A stretch of DNA of 64,000 nucleotides, from contig NC_044590.1 of the NCBI RefSeq assembly GCF_901933205.1, forward strand, positions 13,543,501 through 13,607,500, in the 5' to 3' direction. Shown here piece by piece: positions 10,902-22,257 of this stretch (position 1 is its first letter; each line of letters begins with the position of its first letter). The translations under genes were made by a program, and so were the position numbers. A model generated the notes under the pieces. That model was not told the DNA's origin and ran no database searches. It was given only the letters and a program-made list of their open reading frames with translations. This DNA is from Camarhynchus parvulus. Its lineage: Eukaryota > Chordata > Aves > Passeriformes > Thraupidae.

Positions 10902-13900
10902 TCAGCTCTCCTCAGAGCTCCAGCAGCACAGCCAGCTGTGGCCCCAGAGACAAGGCCGGTTCTTGCGGGCCCTGCGAAATTGATCTTGCAGCTTCTGCAA
11001 GATGGAGCCCGGAGCTCTCTCCAGAGCCCGGAGGACAAAGGCTGTTTCGAGAGCCAGGCTTCTGGTGGCAGGGCTGATGTCCACTGCCTTGTCTTCAAGG
11101 GCTGCGAGAGAGAGGAACAGAGCCACGGTCAGATCCCGGATCTTTTGGGACCCGAGGAGACCCCCTGAGCCAGGCCCATGCCGGCCGGCTCTGGCCATGG
11201 CCAGGAGGGAGCAGGGAGCGAGGGGATCGGCGCGAAGCTACCGGACACTCTTGCCCCACGTGGGCCTGAAATGGGAGCGTGTGCTCCGGCCACGGCAGGC
11301 CTGCTGCGCACAGGGAGCAGAGCCCGGGGCAGCGGGGCAGGGATTGCAGCTGCCCCCGGCAGCCGGGGCTGGCAGCCCTCTGGCCTGACTCACCCTGACA
11401 GATGTGGCGGAGCTGTCGCCAGGTGGCCCCTGAGGTGCCGCCCGGCCATCCCTGAGAAGACAGAGCCTGTCAGGGCGCCAGCGGCACAGCTCCCTGCCAG
11501 CCCAGCGGCGCTGCCAGCGCTGTGGCCACACGGCCTCCTGGCCCCGGCAGGGCTCGGGCCGGGCCCTTGCCGCACGCTGCGGCCCAAGGGCACGGCTGCG
11601 CAGAGGGCGGCAGCAGCGCCGGGGCCAGGCGGGGCTCCACGGCGCCGGGCACGGACGGCGGTGATGCCGGGGCAGCAGCCGGGGCCGGGGCCGAGGTGCG
11701 GCGGGGCGGGGAGGGGAAGGGCAGCCCAGGCTGGTGGCTCACCGATGAACCTGATGGCCGCCTGTCGCAGGGACTCCTGTGGGCTCTCCAGGTACTGCAG
11801 GGCGTGGCGCACGTGCTCGGCCGCTCGGCTCCTGTCCTCTGCCAGCTGGAGAGAGCGGCAGGAGGGTGCACTTGGTGCAGGCTCAGCCCCCGGGCCGGGC
11901 GCTCCGTGCGGCCAGCACGGGCCTCCCCTGCCCGCAGAGCCCTGGCAGGCGGCCAGCAGCCGCCGGCGCCGGGCTCTGACGGGGGCAGCGGGCGGCTGCT
12001 GCCCGGGGAGCCGCGGTGCCGCCCGCAGCCCAGCTGGGCCGGGGCTCCATGGGCACCCGGCTCGGGGCCACAGGAGCCTGGAGCAGAGCCCGCGCGGCCC
12101 AGCCAAGGCAGCGGCGTGTGGGGCGCAGGCTGGCGGCCCTGGCCGCAGCACTGGGCAGGGGCGCAGCTGCCAGCCGCACTCACGGAGCAGCGCGGCCAGG
12201 GGGCTTCTGCAGCCTGAGGCTGGGGCTTGCAGGCCGTCCTTACCAGGGCCTCGCCGAACCTCCAGGTCTGATCCAGCCGCAGCATGTGCTGGAGATCCTT
12301 CCTGTGCAGGAATGTGGCTGAACAATGCAGCGTTTCCCGGGAGGCCTGGAGAGCAGCAGAGACGCCGAGATGGCACCACAGCCCAGGGCACAGGACCCGC
12401 ACAGGTCCCTGTAGCAAGGCCAGGAGGAGGCTGCGGGCCACGAGGCGCCAGAGCAGGAGGCAGCCGAGCCCCCTGGCAGGGGGCCAGCGGCAGCCGCTGA
12501 GTGCTCACCTCTGCCACACGCCTGTTCTCGTCATGGCAGTGGAAGGAGAGTGGGAGCAGGCTCTGGCGCACGTGTGACTTCAGGGCCTTTTTGTCCCCTT
12601 CCGGTAAAAAATACAGCATCTCTCGGAAGATGAACATGGAGCACAACTGCACCTGGCTGTCATCCTGTATGAAAGGAAGGGAGACCTTGGCATCGGCTGC
12701 TTCACGCCCACCTGGGCACAGGCCTGAAAATGCACAGGGCACAAAGCTTGCGGGCAGCAGCCGGTGGCCGTGGCTGGAGGCGCAGAGCCTTACCTTGTCA
12801 AAGAGCGGCAGGAGCGCCTCAGCCAGCTGCAGGGCGAGGGGGCTGGCTATGGGGGCACCATTGCACAGGAACAGACCGCTGAGGAGAACCACGGTCATCC
12901 TAAGCATGTCGCTGTCATTTTCCTGCAAGAGCTCCACCAGCCTTTCGTGCAGGCTCCACATTCTTCCGGCCTGCGTGGAACAGGAGTGTGTGAAACGCCA
13001 TCCTGCTGCCACAGGGCCCAGAGGCCAAAGGGCTGTGCCAAAGCACTCGGGCAGCTGGAGCGGGAGGCAGGAGAGCTGGGAGCAGCTGCCCCAGCGCCCG
13101 AAGGCCAGGCAAGGCCAAGCCACTGCCTTCCCCAGCCCCACGCTGGCAGCGTGGCTTCAGCCGCTGCCCTCTTCTCACCGAGACGCTGGTGCCGAGCACC
13201 AGGAGGCCTCGGAGGGCCAGCTACGCATCTCCCTGCACTCGCTCTGCAGGTTCTTGGACATGACGCCCAGGACGCTGTCACGGCATTCACTCAAGTCCAG
13301 GCAGTCCAGGATCTGAAAGGCACAAGGCCGGTGACGGGGGAGCCGCGACAGGGCCGGGCCCAGGCAGCAGCACAGGGCGCGGGCAGCGTCCCGGACGCTG
13401 CGGCCACGAGGCGGCAGAGAGCCGTGAGGCAGCTCAGCCAGGCAGCGCTGGCCTTCAGGCTCACCTCCACAAGGAACGCCATGGCGGCCAAATCCCGGCA
13501 TGGCGTGTCTTTGCTGAGCAGCCCCAGCAGGTGGAATGCAATCGCGGAGCACGAGGCTTCGGATGCGTGGTGCATTTCTCTGACAGGAGGAAATAGGAAG
13601 CAAAACCCTGAGGCAGCAGGGGTAAACCTCTCCCAGGACTGACTGACAGAGGTCCGGCCTTTCTCCAGCACCCTGCAAGGGGGAGCCGGGCCCTCTGGGA
13701 GGTGGCTGCTCTTGGGCACGCTCCTCTCCCAGGCCTTTGCAGTCTCCTTGGCCGTCCCTTGGTGACAAGGCCTTGTGGCCCACGGGGACTGTGTGGGGCA
13801 CCCGGGCACAGGGCACAAATGCCGGAGGCAGTTGGGGAGCAGGGGGTCTCACCTGGCCAGCACGCCCACAGCACAGTGGTGGGTGTCAGCAGAGAGCAGC

Positions 13901-16040
13901 GTGTCCCAGCCACGCTTGTCTTCCATTGCCACCACCACATGCTCGTAGTGCAGTCGGCAGAGCAGGGCCTTCAGGGTCTGCTCTGCAAAGCTGTGTGCAC
14001 AGCAAAGCCCAGGTCAGGCTGGGAGCACTGGCTCCTGCCCTGGGCACGTGGCAGGGACAGGAGGACTGGCATGGAGCACCTGTTGGGGTCGGTGGCAAGG
14101 CCGTGTTGCTGCTGGCATCCCTTCCAGAAGGTATCGGCCGCCTCTGGCATATCCAAGGTGCTGAAGAGCACTTGGAAGAGCAGATGCACAAAGAGGCAGG
14201 GGAAATGCACGGTCACCACATGTGGGATGCAGGGCATCTGGAGGATCTTCCACATCACCACAGTTGCCTGCAAAGGACAGAGTAGCCCGAGCTCAGTGCC
14301 GAGGTGTCCGTGTGGCAGGGCCCGAGCAGGGCAGGGAGAGGCCAGCAGAGACACAGGGGGAGCACGGGGCCTGGTGGCTCTGAAGCTGCCCCTGGGCCAG
14401 GTTTCAGCCCAGCTGGGAGAGGCAGCGAGACACCATGGTGGAGGGAGGATGGAGAGCTGATGGAGAGGTGAGCTTGGGCTGAGCAAAGGCCACTTGCAGA
14501 AACTCACAGCCAGGGCAAGGACAGCCGTGTGGTCCCCATCGGAGTGTGCACGTGCTGTGCTCTGGCCAGTTGGCCAGCACGTCAAGGAGTACGAGCATGG
14601 CCGTCTCTGCAGTCCTGCACGAGCACATGATGGTCTTCCACATGGTGGTAGCAGCTCTGTGGGGTCAGAGCTCTGTCTCAGGGGGGTTTGGGACACAGCA
14701 CTGTGGCCTGGGCCGCAGCAGGGAGCTGAGCTGGCTGCCAGCCCTGCCTCTGCCCGCTGGCCCTCAGCACGCAGGCAGCCCAGCCCTGTGGGGACTGGCC
14801 CCTGAGGAGCAGGGAGGGAGCATGGCAGCATGCTGGGGGCTGGCAAAGGCAGGAGCCAGAGGGCCCTGGAATTCTCTGTGTGTCAGACACCTGGGGCAGG
14901 CTGTACAGGGCGATGGGCTGCTGAGCCCTGAGCCTTGTGGGCACGTGGGCCCCATACCTGTCACACGATGGGGCCACACGCAGGAGAGCCATCACCACAT
15001 CAGCGGGCTGTGCCTCTGTCAGATCCAGAAGGGGCCTGTACAGGTTGTACTCAGGAAACTCATTGGCCACGAGCCACTGGTGGATGTACCTCACCATGGC
15101 GGGCACCTGGAGAAGGCAGGGGAGACTTGGAAAGCTGCCAGAGGGAGTCATGTGCCCAGCTGCCCCAGGAAAGGACTTCCCTTGCCACCACACTGCCATG
15201 GCCTCGAGGCTTCCAGTGAGCAGCAGGCGTGGCTTGGGAGGCCAAGCAACTGATGGGAGGATGGAAGCCAGGCCACAGGCTGCTTACTTGCTTTGCACTG
15301 GAAGGACCCTCCTCCACAAGCATATCCAGCAGGGCAGCACTGGTCTTGGTTTTGAAGATGGGAGGGTACGCTCTGAGCACGGTGCCCATGCCGCTGGTCT
15401 CTTCCTCCCGAATCCTCTTCATGAATTTGCCAACCATCTGTAGCAGAAGGGCAAGAAGCCAGGGATGTTGCATGGAGTGCTGCGAGCACGGTGCTGGGCT
15501 GAGCAGCGACAACAGGCCCAGGCCGGCTGGGGATGGCTGCAGGTACCTGCGCTGTTCTGCGGAAGAGGCCACGGGTGCGTTGCTGCTCTTGTGCGCTGCA
15601 CGGCTGCACCTGGCAAAGAGCGAAGCGCAGCCCGAGCTGAGGGGCTGCGGGAGAGGCCGGAGAACACAAGGCCGGCCCTGCGTTGCCCAGGCAGGGACAG
15701 CCCCGCCACGCCCCAGGGCCTGGAGCACGGCTGTGGGGTGTCTGCCCCGGCCCCTGCTCTGTCCTGTCCATGGGCATGTCCCCCGGGATGGGATGGGATG
15801 GGATGGGATGGGATGGGATGGGATGGGATGGGATGGGATGGGATGGGATGGGGCCAAGCTGGCTTCAGGCACCAGCCCTGTGGCCCGGCTCTGCCACTCA
15901 CCCTTCTGCAGTGGCTGGAACTGCTGCACCTCTTCAGGCTGCTGTGCTGGAGCGGTTCCAGGGCCTTCTTTCTCCTCCTTCGCCCAGGCCAGCTCGGGCA
16001 CGCTCACAGGTCTGTGCTCTACGTCACTGCCTGGATTCAT
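10902..16040 (-). pseudogene. MROH-like gene, copy 2, same 15 exons but frameshifted
   Basis: Same exon set as copy 1: 15902-16040, 15547-15609, 15288-15437, 14958-15106, 14508-14656, 14080-14267, 13853-13990, 13465-13579, 13179-13312, 12794-12970, 12509-12664, 12244-12345, 11743-11845, 11394-11451, 10902-11101. All splice dinucleotides are kept. Four exons differ in length from the frame-consistent size: exon 2 is 2 nt short, exon 5 is 1 nt long, exon 9 is 1 nt short and exon 14 is 1 nt long. The first shift leads to a stop early in exon 4, so the full protein cannot be made as read. Exons 12 and 13 are intact here, unlike in copy 1. It is either a decaying paralogue or a good gene with consensus errors in GC-rich sequence; I cannot tell which. 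Confidence 0.8.
15785..15853. repeat. (GGGAT)n microsatellite in MROH intron 1, copy 2
   Basis: Expanded version of the intron 1 pentamer repeat, about 13 units. The length difference from copy 1 is the most visible non-coding difference between the two units and gives a marker to tell them apart. Confidence 0.95.
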
Positions 16041-16375
16041 GGCTACTTGCAGGAGAAGATGGCTGGGAAAAGGTCGGAGTCAGCAAGTGCTGCAGTTGTG
16101 CCTTGAAGGCACCTGCAAGAGCGAAGTCTCGGCAAGGCTACAGGACAGCAAGTCCTGCACTCTGGTCTCGAGGGCTCCAGCCACAAGGACAGGAGACTCC
16201 TCGTCAAGGACCGTGCTCAGCGACTGCCACGGTCTGTCCTGAAGGGCACCTGCAGAAGAGAAGCCTCGGCAAGGCCAGAGGTCACCAATTCCTGTGGTCT
16301 GGCCACGAGGTCACCTGCAGGAGTAACGCCTCGGGAAAGCTCCGGGTCAGCAAGGAACGAGGGCACTGCGCTCTG
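16041..16375. repeat. Degenerate minisatellite upstream of MROH copy 2 start codon
   Basis: Counterpart of the array at 7706-8045, with the same order of repeats and almost the same bases. A two-base difference lies near its far end (the CCCGCGCGTG region). It keeps the acceptor-like CAGGTG motifs on the minus strand. Confidence 0.7.
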
Positions 16376-16660
16376 TCCCGTCCTGTCCCGCGCGTGCACC
16401 GAAAGCACTGTGGCGGGCCACGTCGCTGCCAACGCCTATGTCACTGCATGTCACAGAGGTCCCATTCCATGGCACGGTGACTTGGCGGCACCATGTCACA
16501 AAGGGCCCCTGCACACCCTGCCACCTGCCCTGGGGCCGCCCCCAGCCCCCCCAAAGAGGCCCAGGTTGGAAGGAATGCCTTGCCCCAAGTGTCTCAGACA
16601 GCCCGACAGGATCTTTAGGAACGGCTCAAGCCATAAGCAAAGGCTGCCCTGCTCGGCAGG

Positions 16661-17330
16661 CTCAGGGCAGCAGCAGACCCCGTGGCTCCATAGCAGGAGG
16701 CAGGCTTCAGGTGGAACGGTGTGGCAGGGTGGGGCAGGGCTGCCTGGGGCAGGCTGTGGAGGGAAGTCAAGGCAGAGTGGGATAGGGCGGAGTGGTGGGT
16801 GCCGGGTGGGGCAGGGCGTGGAGGGGACCCCATGTTTGTGGCCTCGGAGTGGCTGGGCCAATGAGGATGGAGCACGACAGGTGGAGCAGGGCGGAGTTGG
16901 GCAGGGCAGGGCGGAGTTGGGTGGAATGGGGTGTGGCAGGGTGGGGCAGGGCTGGGTGGGGCAGGCTGTGGAGGGAAGTCAAGGCCCATGGCTCACCAAT
17001 GAACCTGATAGGTACCTTTCACAGAGACAGCTGTGGGCTCTCCAGGGTGTGGCACACGCGCTGGGCTGCTCGGCACCTGTCCCCTGCCAGCTGGAGAGAG
17101 CGGCAGGAGGGTGCACTTTGTGCAGGCTCAGCCCCCAGGCCGAGGGCAAGGTGTGGTCACCATTGGCTTTCCCTCCCTTCGCATCCTGGTCAGTCAGCGA
17201 GCAGCCGCTGGCACCAGACTGTGGAGGGGGCAGCAGGGAAGCTGCTGCCCGGGGAGCCACGATGCCGCCCTCCCCACAGCCCAGCTGGGCCAGGCTTCAT
17301 TGTCACCTGGCTCAGGGCACAGGACTGAAA
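16661..17330 (-). pseudogene. Third, truncated and decayed MROH unit
   Basis: The first bases continue the tandem period. The sequence then jumps at about 16,674 into G-rich repeats and re-enters homology around 16,985-17,330, matching 3,405-3,755 of unit 1. It contains the counterpart of exon 13 at 16,997-17,090, flanked by the same acceptor and GTGAGCC donor. Relative to the intact exon (11,743-11,845) it lacks 9 nt and has an in-frame TGA, so it cannot code. It is clearly more diverged than the two full copies and ends where the retrovirus begins. It is probably an older array edge. Confidence 0.8.
16718..16985. repeat. G-rich minisatellite with 212-bp direct duplication
   Basis: The 56-bp stretches at 16,718-16,773 and 16,930-16,985 are nearly identical and about 212 bp apart. 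The sequence between them is built from GTGGGGCAGGGCTG-like and GCGGAGTTGGG-like blocks. The segment fills the gap between the tandem-unit start and the decayed exon 13 copy. Confidence 0.8.
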
Positions 17331-17413
17331 GGAGCTGATGAAGGGGTAATTCATGTATGCATGATTTAAGTATTAATGGTCAGCAATATTAAGCAGAAGC
17401 CTAAGAAGGAAGG

Positions 17414-17985
17414 ATCGCCGGCCAGGGGTATATGTACAAATCACAAATGGGACGAGACTGATGTGGAACATGCCTTGAGCTGTTTTATTTTTCAGCATCA
17501 GTCTCATTACATGGGTATGACAATGGGAAGATGCCAGCAGCTCACATCCCAGGCAGCAGATCAAGAACTTAATATTACAACTTACTTTATAAGTTTTTTG
17601 AGCAATCACACAAAGCAAAAGCCTATTGACAGTAGTTCTATCCAATCACCATAAGAACACGTGCATTTGGTTAAAACAGTGCTTGCTTATTTCAAATACA
17701 ATACCTACTTGTAAGCCTTAAAGCACAATGCACAGAGCTCCATTATTAAGCTTCAAACTTCCTAATATCTTGCTAGATAAACTTTTCTGTAGCTTAGAGA
17801 GTTATTCTAGACAAGTGTTAATACACAGACCATTGTTCTATTTGTCCTTGCCTTTCTACAGTTTAAATAATTTTTCTGCTGATCTATCTCATGTTTGCTG
17901 CTTAGCTCTAATCACAGTTCTACTGCCTCTGGGGCCTTCCTTTTGCAGCTTTCCCCAAAACCCTCGAATTTTGTGGATTCCCACA
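17414..17985 (-). repeat. 3' LTR of the class II retrovirus
   Basis: Direct repeat of the 5' LTR with the same TATA (17,586-17,593) and AATAAA (17,484-17,489) positions. It begins directly after a purine-rich tract. The inner part (about 17,690-17,850) is almost identical to the 5' copy, while the outer R/U5 part is more diverged. The host flank is the decayed MROH fragment. Confidence 0.85.
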
Positions 17986-17999
17986 ATTTCCCCTCTCTG
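17986..17999 (-). promoter_or_regulatory. Polypurine tract of the class II retrovirus
   Basis: On the minus strand the bases just before the 3' LTR read as a run of A and G ending in GGGGAAAT, directly abutting TGTGGGAATCC. This is the expected plus-strand primer position and supports the LTR border. Confidence 0.75.
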
Positions 18000-18265
18000 T
18001 TCACCAAAAAAGAAACCTTCATAATTGTGTTGTTTATTACTTGCATTTCGTAGCCTTACTATAATATTTTTGCTTATTACTTATTTAAAGCATTTTCTTG
18101 CTTGCACTAAGCATTGCTATATTCCAACACAGCAATTTAATGCTGTGAAAGTCCAGTCAGTTCAAAGGGCATAAATTATGCCTGACAATAGTTACAAGTC
18201 ATTGTTTGAAAAAGTCTTGCCTGTTCCAAGGTCTTAATTCAAAACCTTCCTCCATGTCTATACCT

Positions 18266-19556
18266 TCATCCACCATCTCTGTGAGATTTTCGAGAACTCC
18301 CTGTGAATCCATTTCCTACCTCTCTCTCTTGTATGATAAAAACTTCTTTGATAGTTTTGTTCATCATTTGTCGCACACACCAACGTATGAAAGGTATTAC
18401 TACTAATATAACTACCAAAACACCCAATACATAGAGACCTATCTTGCAAAGTTCCCTTAGCCAAGGTGCAAAGCTCCATTCTTGGAACAAATCATCTAAC
18501 CAGGACCCACCATCTTCCTTAATTTGAGCTGTCAAATCTTTCAGCTTTTGTATGCTTTTGTGGATGGATTCAGAATGATCTGACAGCTTCACACAACACA
18601 CACCTTCAAATTCCTCACAACCATGTCCATGTGCCAGTAAAAGAAAATCAATTGCTGCTCTTTTTGGAAGGGTAGTATGTCTAACACTATCAACATTGGT
18701 CAACGTGTCACTGATTGAAGTGGATGTGGCATTAGTTTGTTTACTCAGCCAACATCCAACCCAATCTAATTGTTTCAATGCCATTGCTGAAGCCAGTTGG
18801 GATAAAAACAAACCTGCTGAAACCCTTTTTGCAGCATTCCAAGGCATGAAATCACTTTCTACAGTTTTCATCATAGTGATGAGCAGATCTTGTTCCCCTT
18901 TGTTTCTTCTTAATGACTGCCTTAGCAGTAGGTGCTATCACAGTGGGCATTCCAATGCTACCTGGGCCACCTTCAAGGTGTGATGGAATGCCCTGCCAAG
19001 CCCTATCTCCACAAGCGAACCAATATCCCTTTGGCAATTGTTGCGGATATTGGTCAGCCTTAGAAAGCACATCCCAACTGTTTGAATAATTACACCAAAA
19101 ACTTAAGTTTCTGTATGCAAAATAATGGGGAGTAACATTGTACTTTGGAGGATCACCTTCTCGCCAATCATTAGCTGTAAATGTAAGGCAAAAACCCATT
19201 GTTAAAGAACCAAGGATTTCTAATTTTTGGGGTTCAGTACTGCTTTGGGAAGTTCTTTGGCCCAAATGTTCCAATTCAACGCAGGATTGCTCCCATTATC
19301 AATTTCACCAGGCTTACCATTGAATTGCTTTTTGATCAAAGGCAAATCTTTTACTGGCACACCAACCAGACAGGTTAGGAAAGGCTTTTCTGGTTCCGAA
19401 TTAGACAAACATATTGTATCCGAGCCTACTGCCTTGGCTAAGGTCACCCAAACATTTGGTTTTGGTTGTTCCACAGGCAAATCTGCATTACAAGAAGCAA
19501 TTAAAACCCACCAACACCAGCATGTAATTTTATTTTGCCCCATTCTTTTCATGAGC
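18266..19556 (-). pseudogene. Retroviral env (SU and TM), frameshifted
   Basis: The SU part starts about 19,552 with a hydrophobic leader rich in Trp and Cys, and shifts frame at about 19,250. A KKKQRGTR stretch near 18,915 fits a furin-type cleavage site. The TM subunit (18,266-18,874) is in another frame. It carries the conserved CX6CC motif (CEEFEGVCC, about 18,600), heptad-like leucines, a membrane-spanning segment (about 18,400) and a cytoplasmic tail. The TM resembles alpharetrovirus-type envelopes, unlike the beta-type gag and pol. Broken by two frameshifts as read. Confidence 0.85.
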
Positions 19557-19804
19557 TAATTTTTGGCAAAATCCTCACATATATATCAATTTTAAAACTT
19601 TGCTTTTAACCTTAAGATAAGATTTCGCCTTAAAAATCCAATAGAGGGGATCTATAACATAACAAACAAAAACCACACTTCTGCCAAAAGTTAGCTGTAC
19701 GAAACTAACAATTGACACACTTATAAATAACGTAAAACCAGAGTTTGCAGGTTCTATCGATGCACAAGGAATGTCAGGCGTTACCTGGGATCCCTCTGTT
19801 CGGC

Positions 19805-20209
19805 TCACGTCTGTGTACTTGCTTCCTCGGTTCTAGACTCAGCAACATGTTCTAGGGTGCGATATGGTTTTACGTTTTTGGTTGGGACCCACTTAATTCC
19901 TGCACCTGTAGAGACAGAAGCATACTCTTTGCCCCAGGTGATTAATCGGAAAGAACCTTCAATTTGTCCAGTGTGAGGGTTTCTAATTAAAACAGGAGGG
20001 TTTTCTTTCAGTTTTGCCTGTGTGTTATTTGAAAAATGCCTAAAAATCGGTGGATCAGGTTATCCAACCGAGCTGTTTAAAAAATTAAAAATGTACAAAG
20101 CTTTGTTCAACCTCGTCTGTGGTGTGACCTCTACTCCCCCCCTCGGTTGATCTAGAATGCATTTTAATGTCTGATGTGTCATCTCAATAATTGCTTGACT
20201 TGTGGGAGG
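19805..20209 (-). pseudogene. Retroviral integrase C-terminal part, beyond the nested LTR
   Basis: Resumes integrase directly after the LTR target duplication with TSQAIIE, which supplies the third acidic residue of the DDE triad. It runs to the DNA-binding domain (SFRLITWGKEYAS, about 19,935) and a TGA at 19,805-19,807. A stop or shift occurs near 20,060. Together with the part above 20,564 it accounts for a full-length integrase interrupted by one insertion. Confidence 0.8.
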
Positions 20210-20563
20210 TGTCGCAGACATCCTTTTCACTAAAATCCTTTCTTTAGGATTTTTTCCTTCTGAGAAGCTGTGGCCTCAGAAACAAATGTAAACAATAGGT
20301 TATCTGCTGCTGTGGAATGCAACAGGTCTATCTGAATTGGCCCAGCTTGGATGTTTAGAAATAATGGCCAATAAAAAGTCAGACGTTTGTTATCATCTTT
20401 ACTTTATATTTATTAGCAATTTGAAAGCTCTCCTGCTTTTTCTTTGTAGTATAGTTATAATGTAGTATATATATATCATAAAATAATAAATCAAGCCTTC
20501 TGATCATGGAGTCAAGGATCTCGTCTCTTCCTTCACCCAAAAACTCTTGTGACCACTGTCACA
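20210..20563 (+). mobile_element. Solo LTR (family B) nested antisense in integrase
   Basis: A 354-bp element beginning TGTCGCAGACATCC and ending ACTGTCACA. It contains an AATAAATCA poly(A) signal and a TATATATATCATAAAATAA stretch near the end, and is flanked by GGGAGG (20,204-20,209) and GTGAGG (20,564-20,569), a 6-bp target duplication with one mismatch. It is related to the elements at 32,713-33,097, 38,584-39,190 and 40,724-41,089. It lies opposite to the retrovirus it interrupts and is therefore younger. Confidence 0.9.
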
Positions 20564-21548
20564 GTGAGGAATACCAAAGATGTGACAAACACCCCAATCT
20601 TTTAGAAATGTGGCCAATTTTTGAGATCTATATGCGGGACCATTGTCGGTTTTTACCTCTTGGGGCACACCCAATGAACCAAAAGCTTGCAAAAATGGTG
20701 ACAGGCATGATTCCCTGTTTCACCTGTGTGAAGAGAAGCAAAAACTGCACTAGAGAATGTGTCCACTGAAACATGAATATTTTTAAATTTACCAAAGGAA
20801 GGGTATTTAGTGATATCTGTTTGCCATAACTGCAGGCTTTGCAAATCTCGTGGATTGACCGCTCCTGTAGAAACAGGAGGCTGCACAAGCTGACAGTCAG
20901 GGCAACTACTGATGATAGCCTTAGCTTGACCTTTGGAAATTTTAAATATTTGCACCAGTGCTTGTGCGTTTTGGTGAAAAAAGCATGTCTCAGTTTTGCT
21001 TGTTCAAAAATGTTTGGCAAAGTGTTTGAAATAATCACTGTCAGTTTTTCCGCTCTCGTGTTTCCTTCCACTAAAAATCCAGAAAGCGAAGAATGAGCCC
21101 TAATGTGCGAAACAAAATATGGATTAGTTCTATATTGCAGAGTTGCATAAAGACATGAAAGCCAACGGTATAACGTGTCATTGCTAACATCCTTCAAAAC
21201 TGATCCTTCTAATCTCTTAAGTACATTAGCAACATAAGCAGAATCTGTGATTAAATTAAAAGGTTGTGGAAAGAGCTGAAAAGCCCAAACCACAGCAGCA
21301 AGCTCAACAATCTGAGGAGATCCTTCTACTATTTGAATGTCTGACTCTCAAGCATTAGTTTTTTGGTTCAACCAAGTTATGACTGATTTGTGACTTTTGC
21401 CAGAGCCATCAGTGCAGAGAGTTATTGCGTTTAAACGTTCTTCACTTAACTTAGGTTTCTCTCTAAAACTCAATTTTACTTGCAATAATTTCTGAGCTGG
21501 ATAATGAACAGAACAAACACCTGGGAAGTTCAACAATGCATACTGCAT
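20564..21548 (-). pseudogene. Retroviral RNase H and integrase N-terminal and core
   Basis: RNase H is recognised by TDGSGK (about 21,410) and ITDSAYV (about 21,240), separated by an in-frame TGA near 21,350. Integrase follows with an H-rich N-terminal segment, CPDCQ zinc ligands (about 20,905), a core Asp in QTDITKYP (about 20,820) and a second in KTDNGPAY (about 20,660). At least two frameshifts split it. The core is cut by the solo LTR at 20,210-20,563, and the segment with the third acidic residue lies on the far side. Confidence 0.85.
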
Positions 21549-21560
21549 ATCATCAGAATT

Positions 21561-22255
21561 TTACATTGCCCAATTAAGATAATCTTTTTTCAATGGTAAA
21601 TAGATAACTGCTAATTCTTGACCTGCTAAACTTAAGAATCTGGTCCTTGCCTTAATTACAATTTGTGCTATCATCTCTAAAACTGTGAAAATAGTTTTTG
21701 GAAACCTGTAGGAAAGAAAAACCCATTCTACTATTAACAAAGGATCTGTCTCAGAAGGGTCCCACTGAAAAATGAGACCACAAAGTTGCATTTTTTCTCC
21801 TCAAATTGCAAAAAAGAAAGGCTTTTCTGGAATACAATAATGAGCTTGTCGTCTTTGGAGAGCTTCCATGACCTTGTCAAGGGCTGCACGAGCTTCAGGT
21901 GTTAAAGTTCTAGGAGAGTTGGTGTCACAGCTTCCTCGCAGTATATTGAAAAGTGGACCTAATTCATTGTTGGTAATTCCCAAAACAGGTCTGACCCAAC
22001 TGATTTCTCCTAGAGGCTGCTGTAAGTCTTGCAGATTGTTGACACTGGTCTGGAGCTGTATCTTCTGCGGTGTTATTGTTTTCTCAGTCATCTTCCATCC
22101 CAGATACTTCCAAGGTGGAACTTCTTGGATTTTTGTTGCAGAAATTTCAAGTCCAGCATTTTGGATTTCAGTAACAACACTAGCACGGGTTTGCTCCATC
22201 TCTGTCTGTGTTGGAGCTGCAATGAGCAAATCATCCATGTAGTGTAGAATCATGG
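21561..22255 (-). pseudogene. Retroviral reverse transcriptase fragment (YMDD onwards)
   Basis: Starts abruptly just upstream of the catalytic YMDD motif (22,230-22,241) and continues through the palm and thumb region (WKYLGWKM, about 22,100) into the connection domain (21,561-21,791) after a stop near 21,800. The N-terminal fingers region and first catalytic Asp are absent. Broken remnant of an endogenous virus; not capable of activity as read. Confidence 0.85.
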
Positions 22256-22257
22256 AT

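Larger units (their letters stand above)
8328..16660. repeat. Tandem segmental duplication, unit 2
   Basis: This is the second copy of the 8.33-kb unit, co-linear with unit 1 throughout. It differs by scattered substitutions, by a longer intronic pentanucleotide repeat (15,785-15,853 against 7,480-7,518) and by several small indels, four of which fall in exons. At 16,661 the third repeat starts, but it departs after about 13 bp into a G-rich segment. Confidence 0.95.

Noticed and set aside
17345..17420. Target-site duplication of the complete retrovirus
   Set aside because: No matching 5-6 bp direct repeat could be found on the two outer flanks (around 17,410 and 26,519), so none is claimed.
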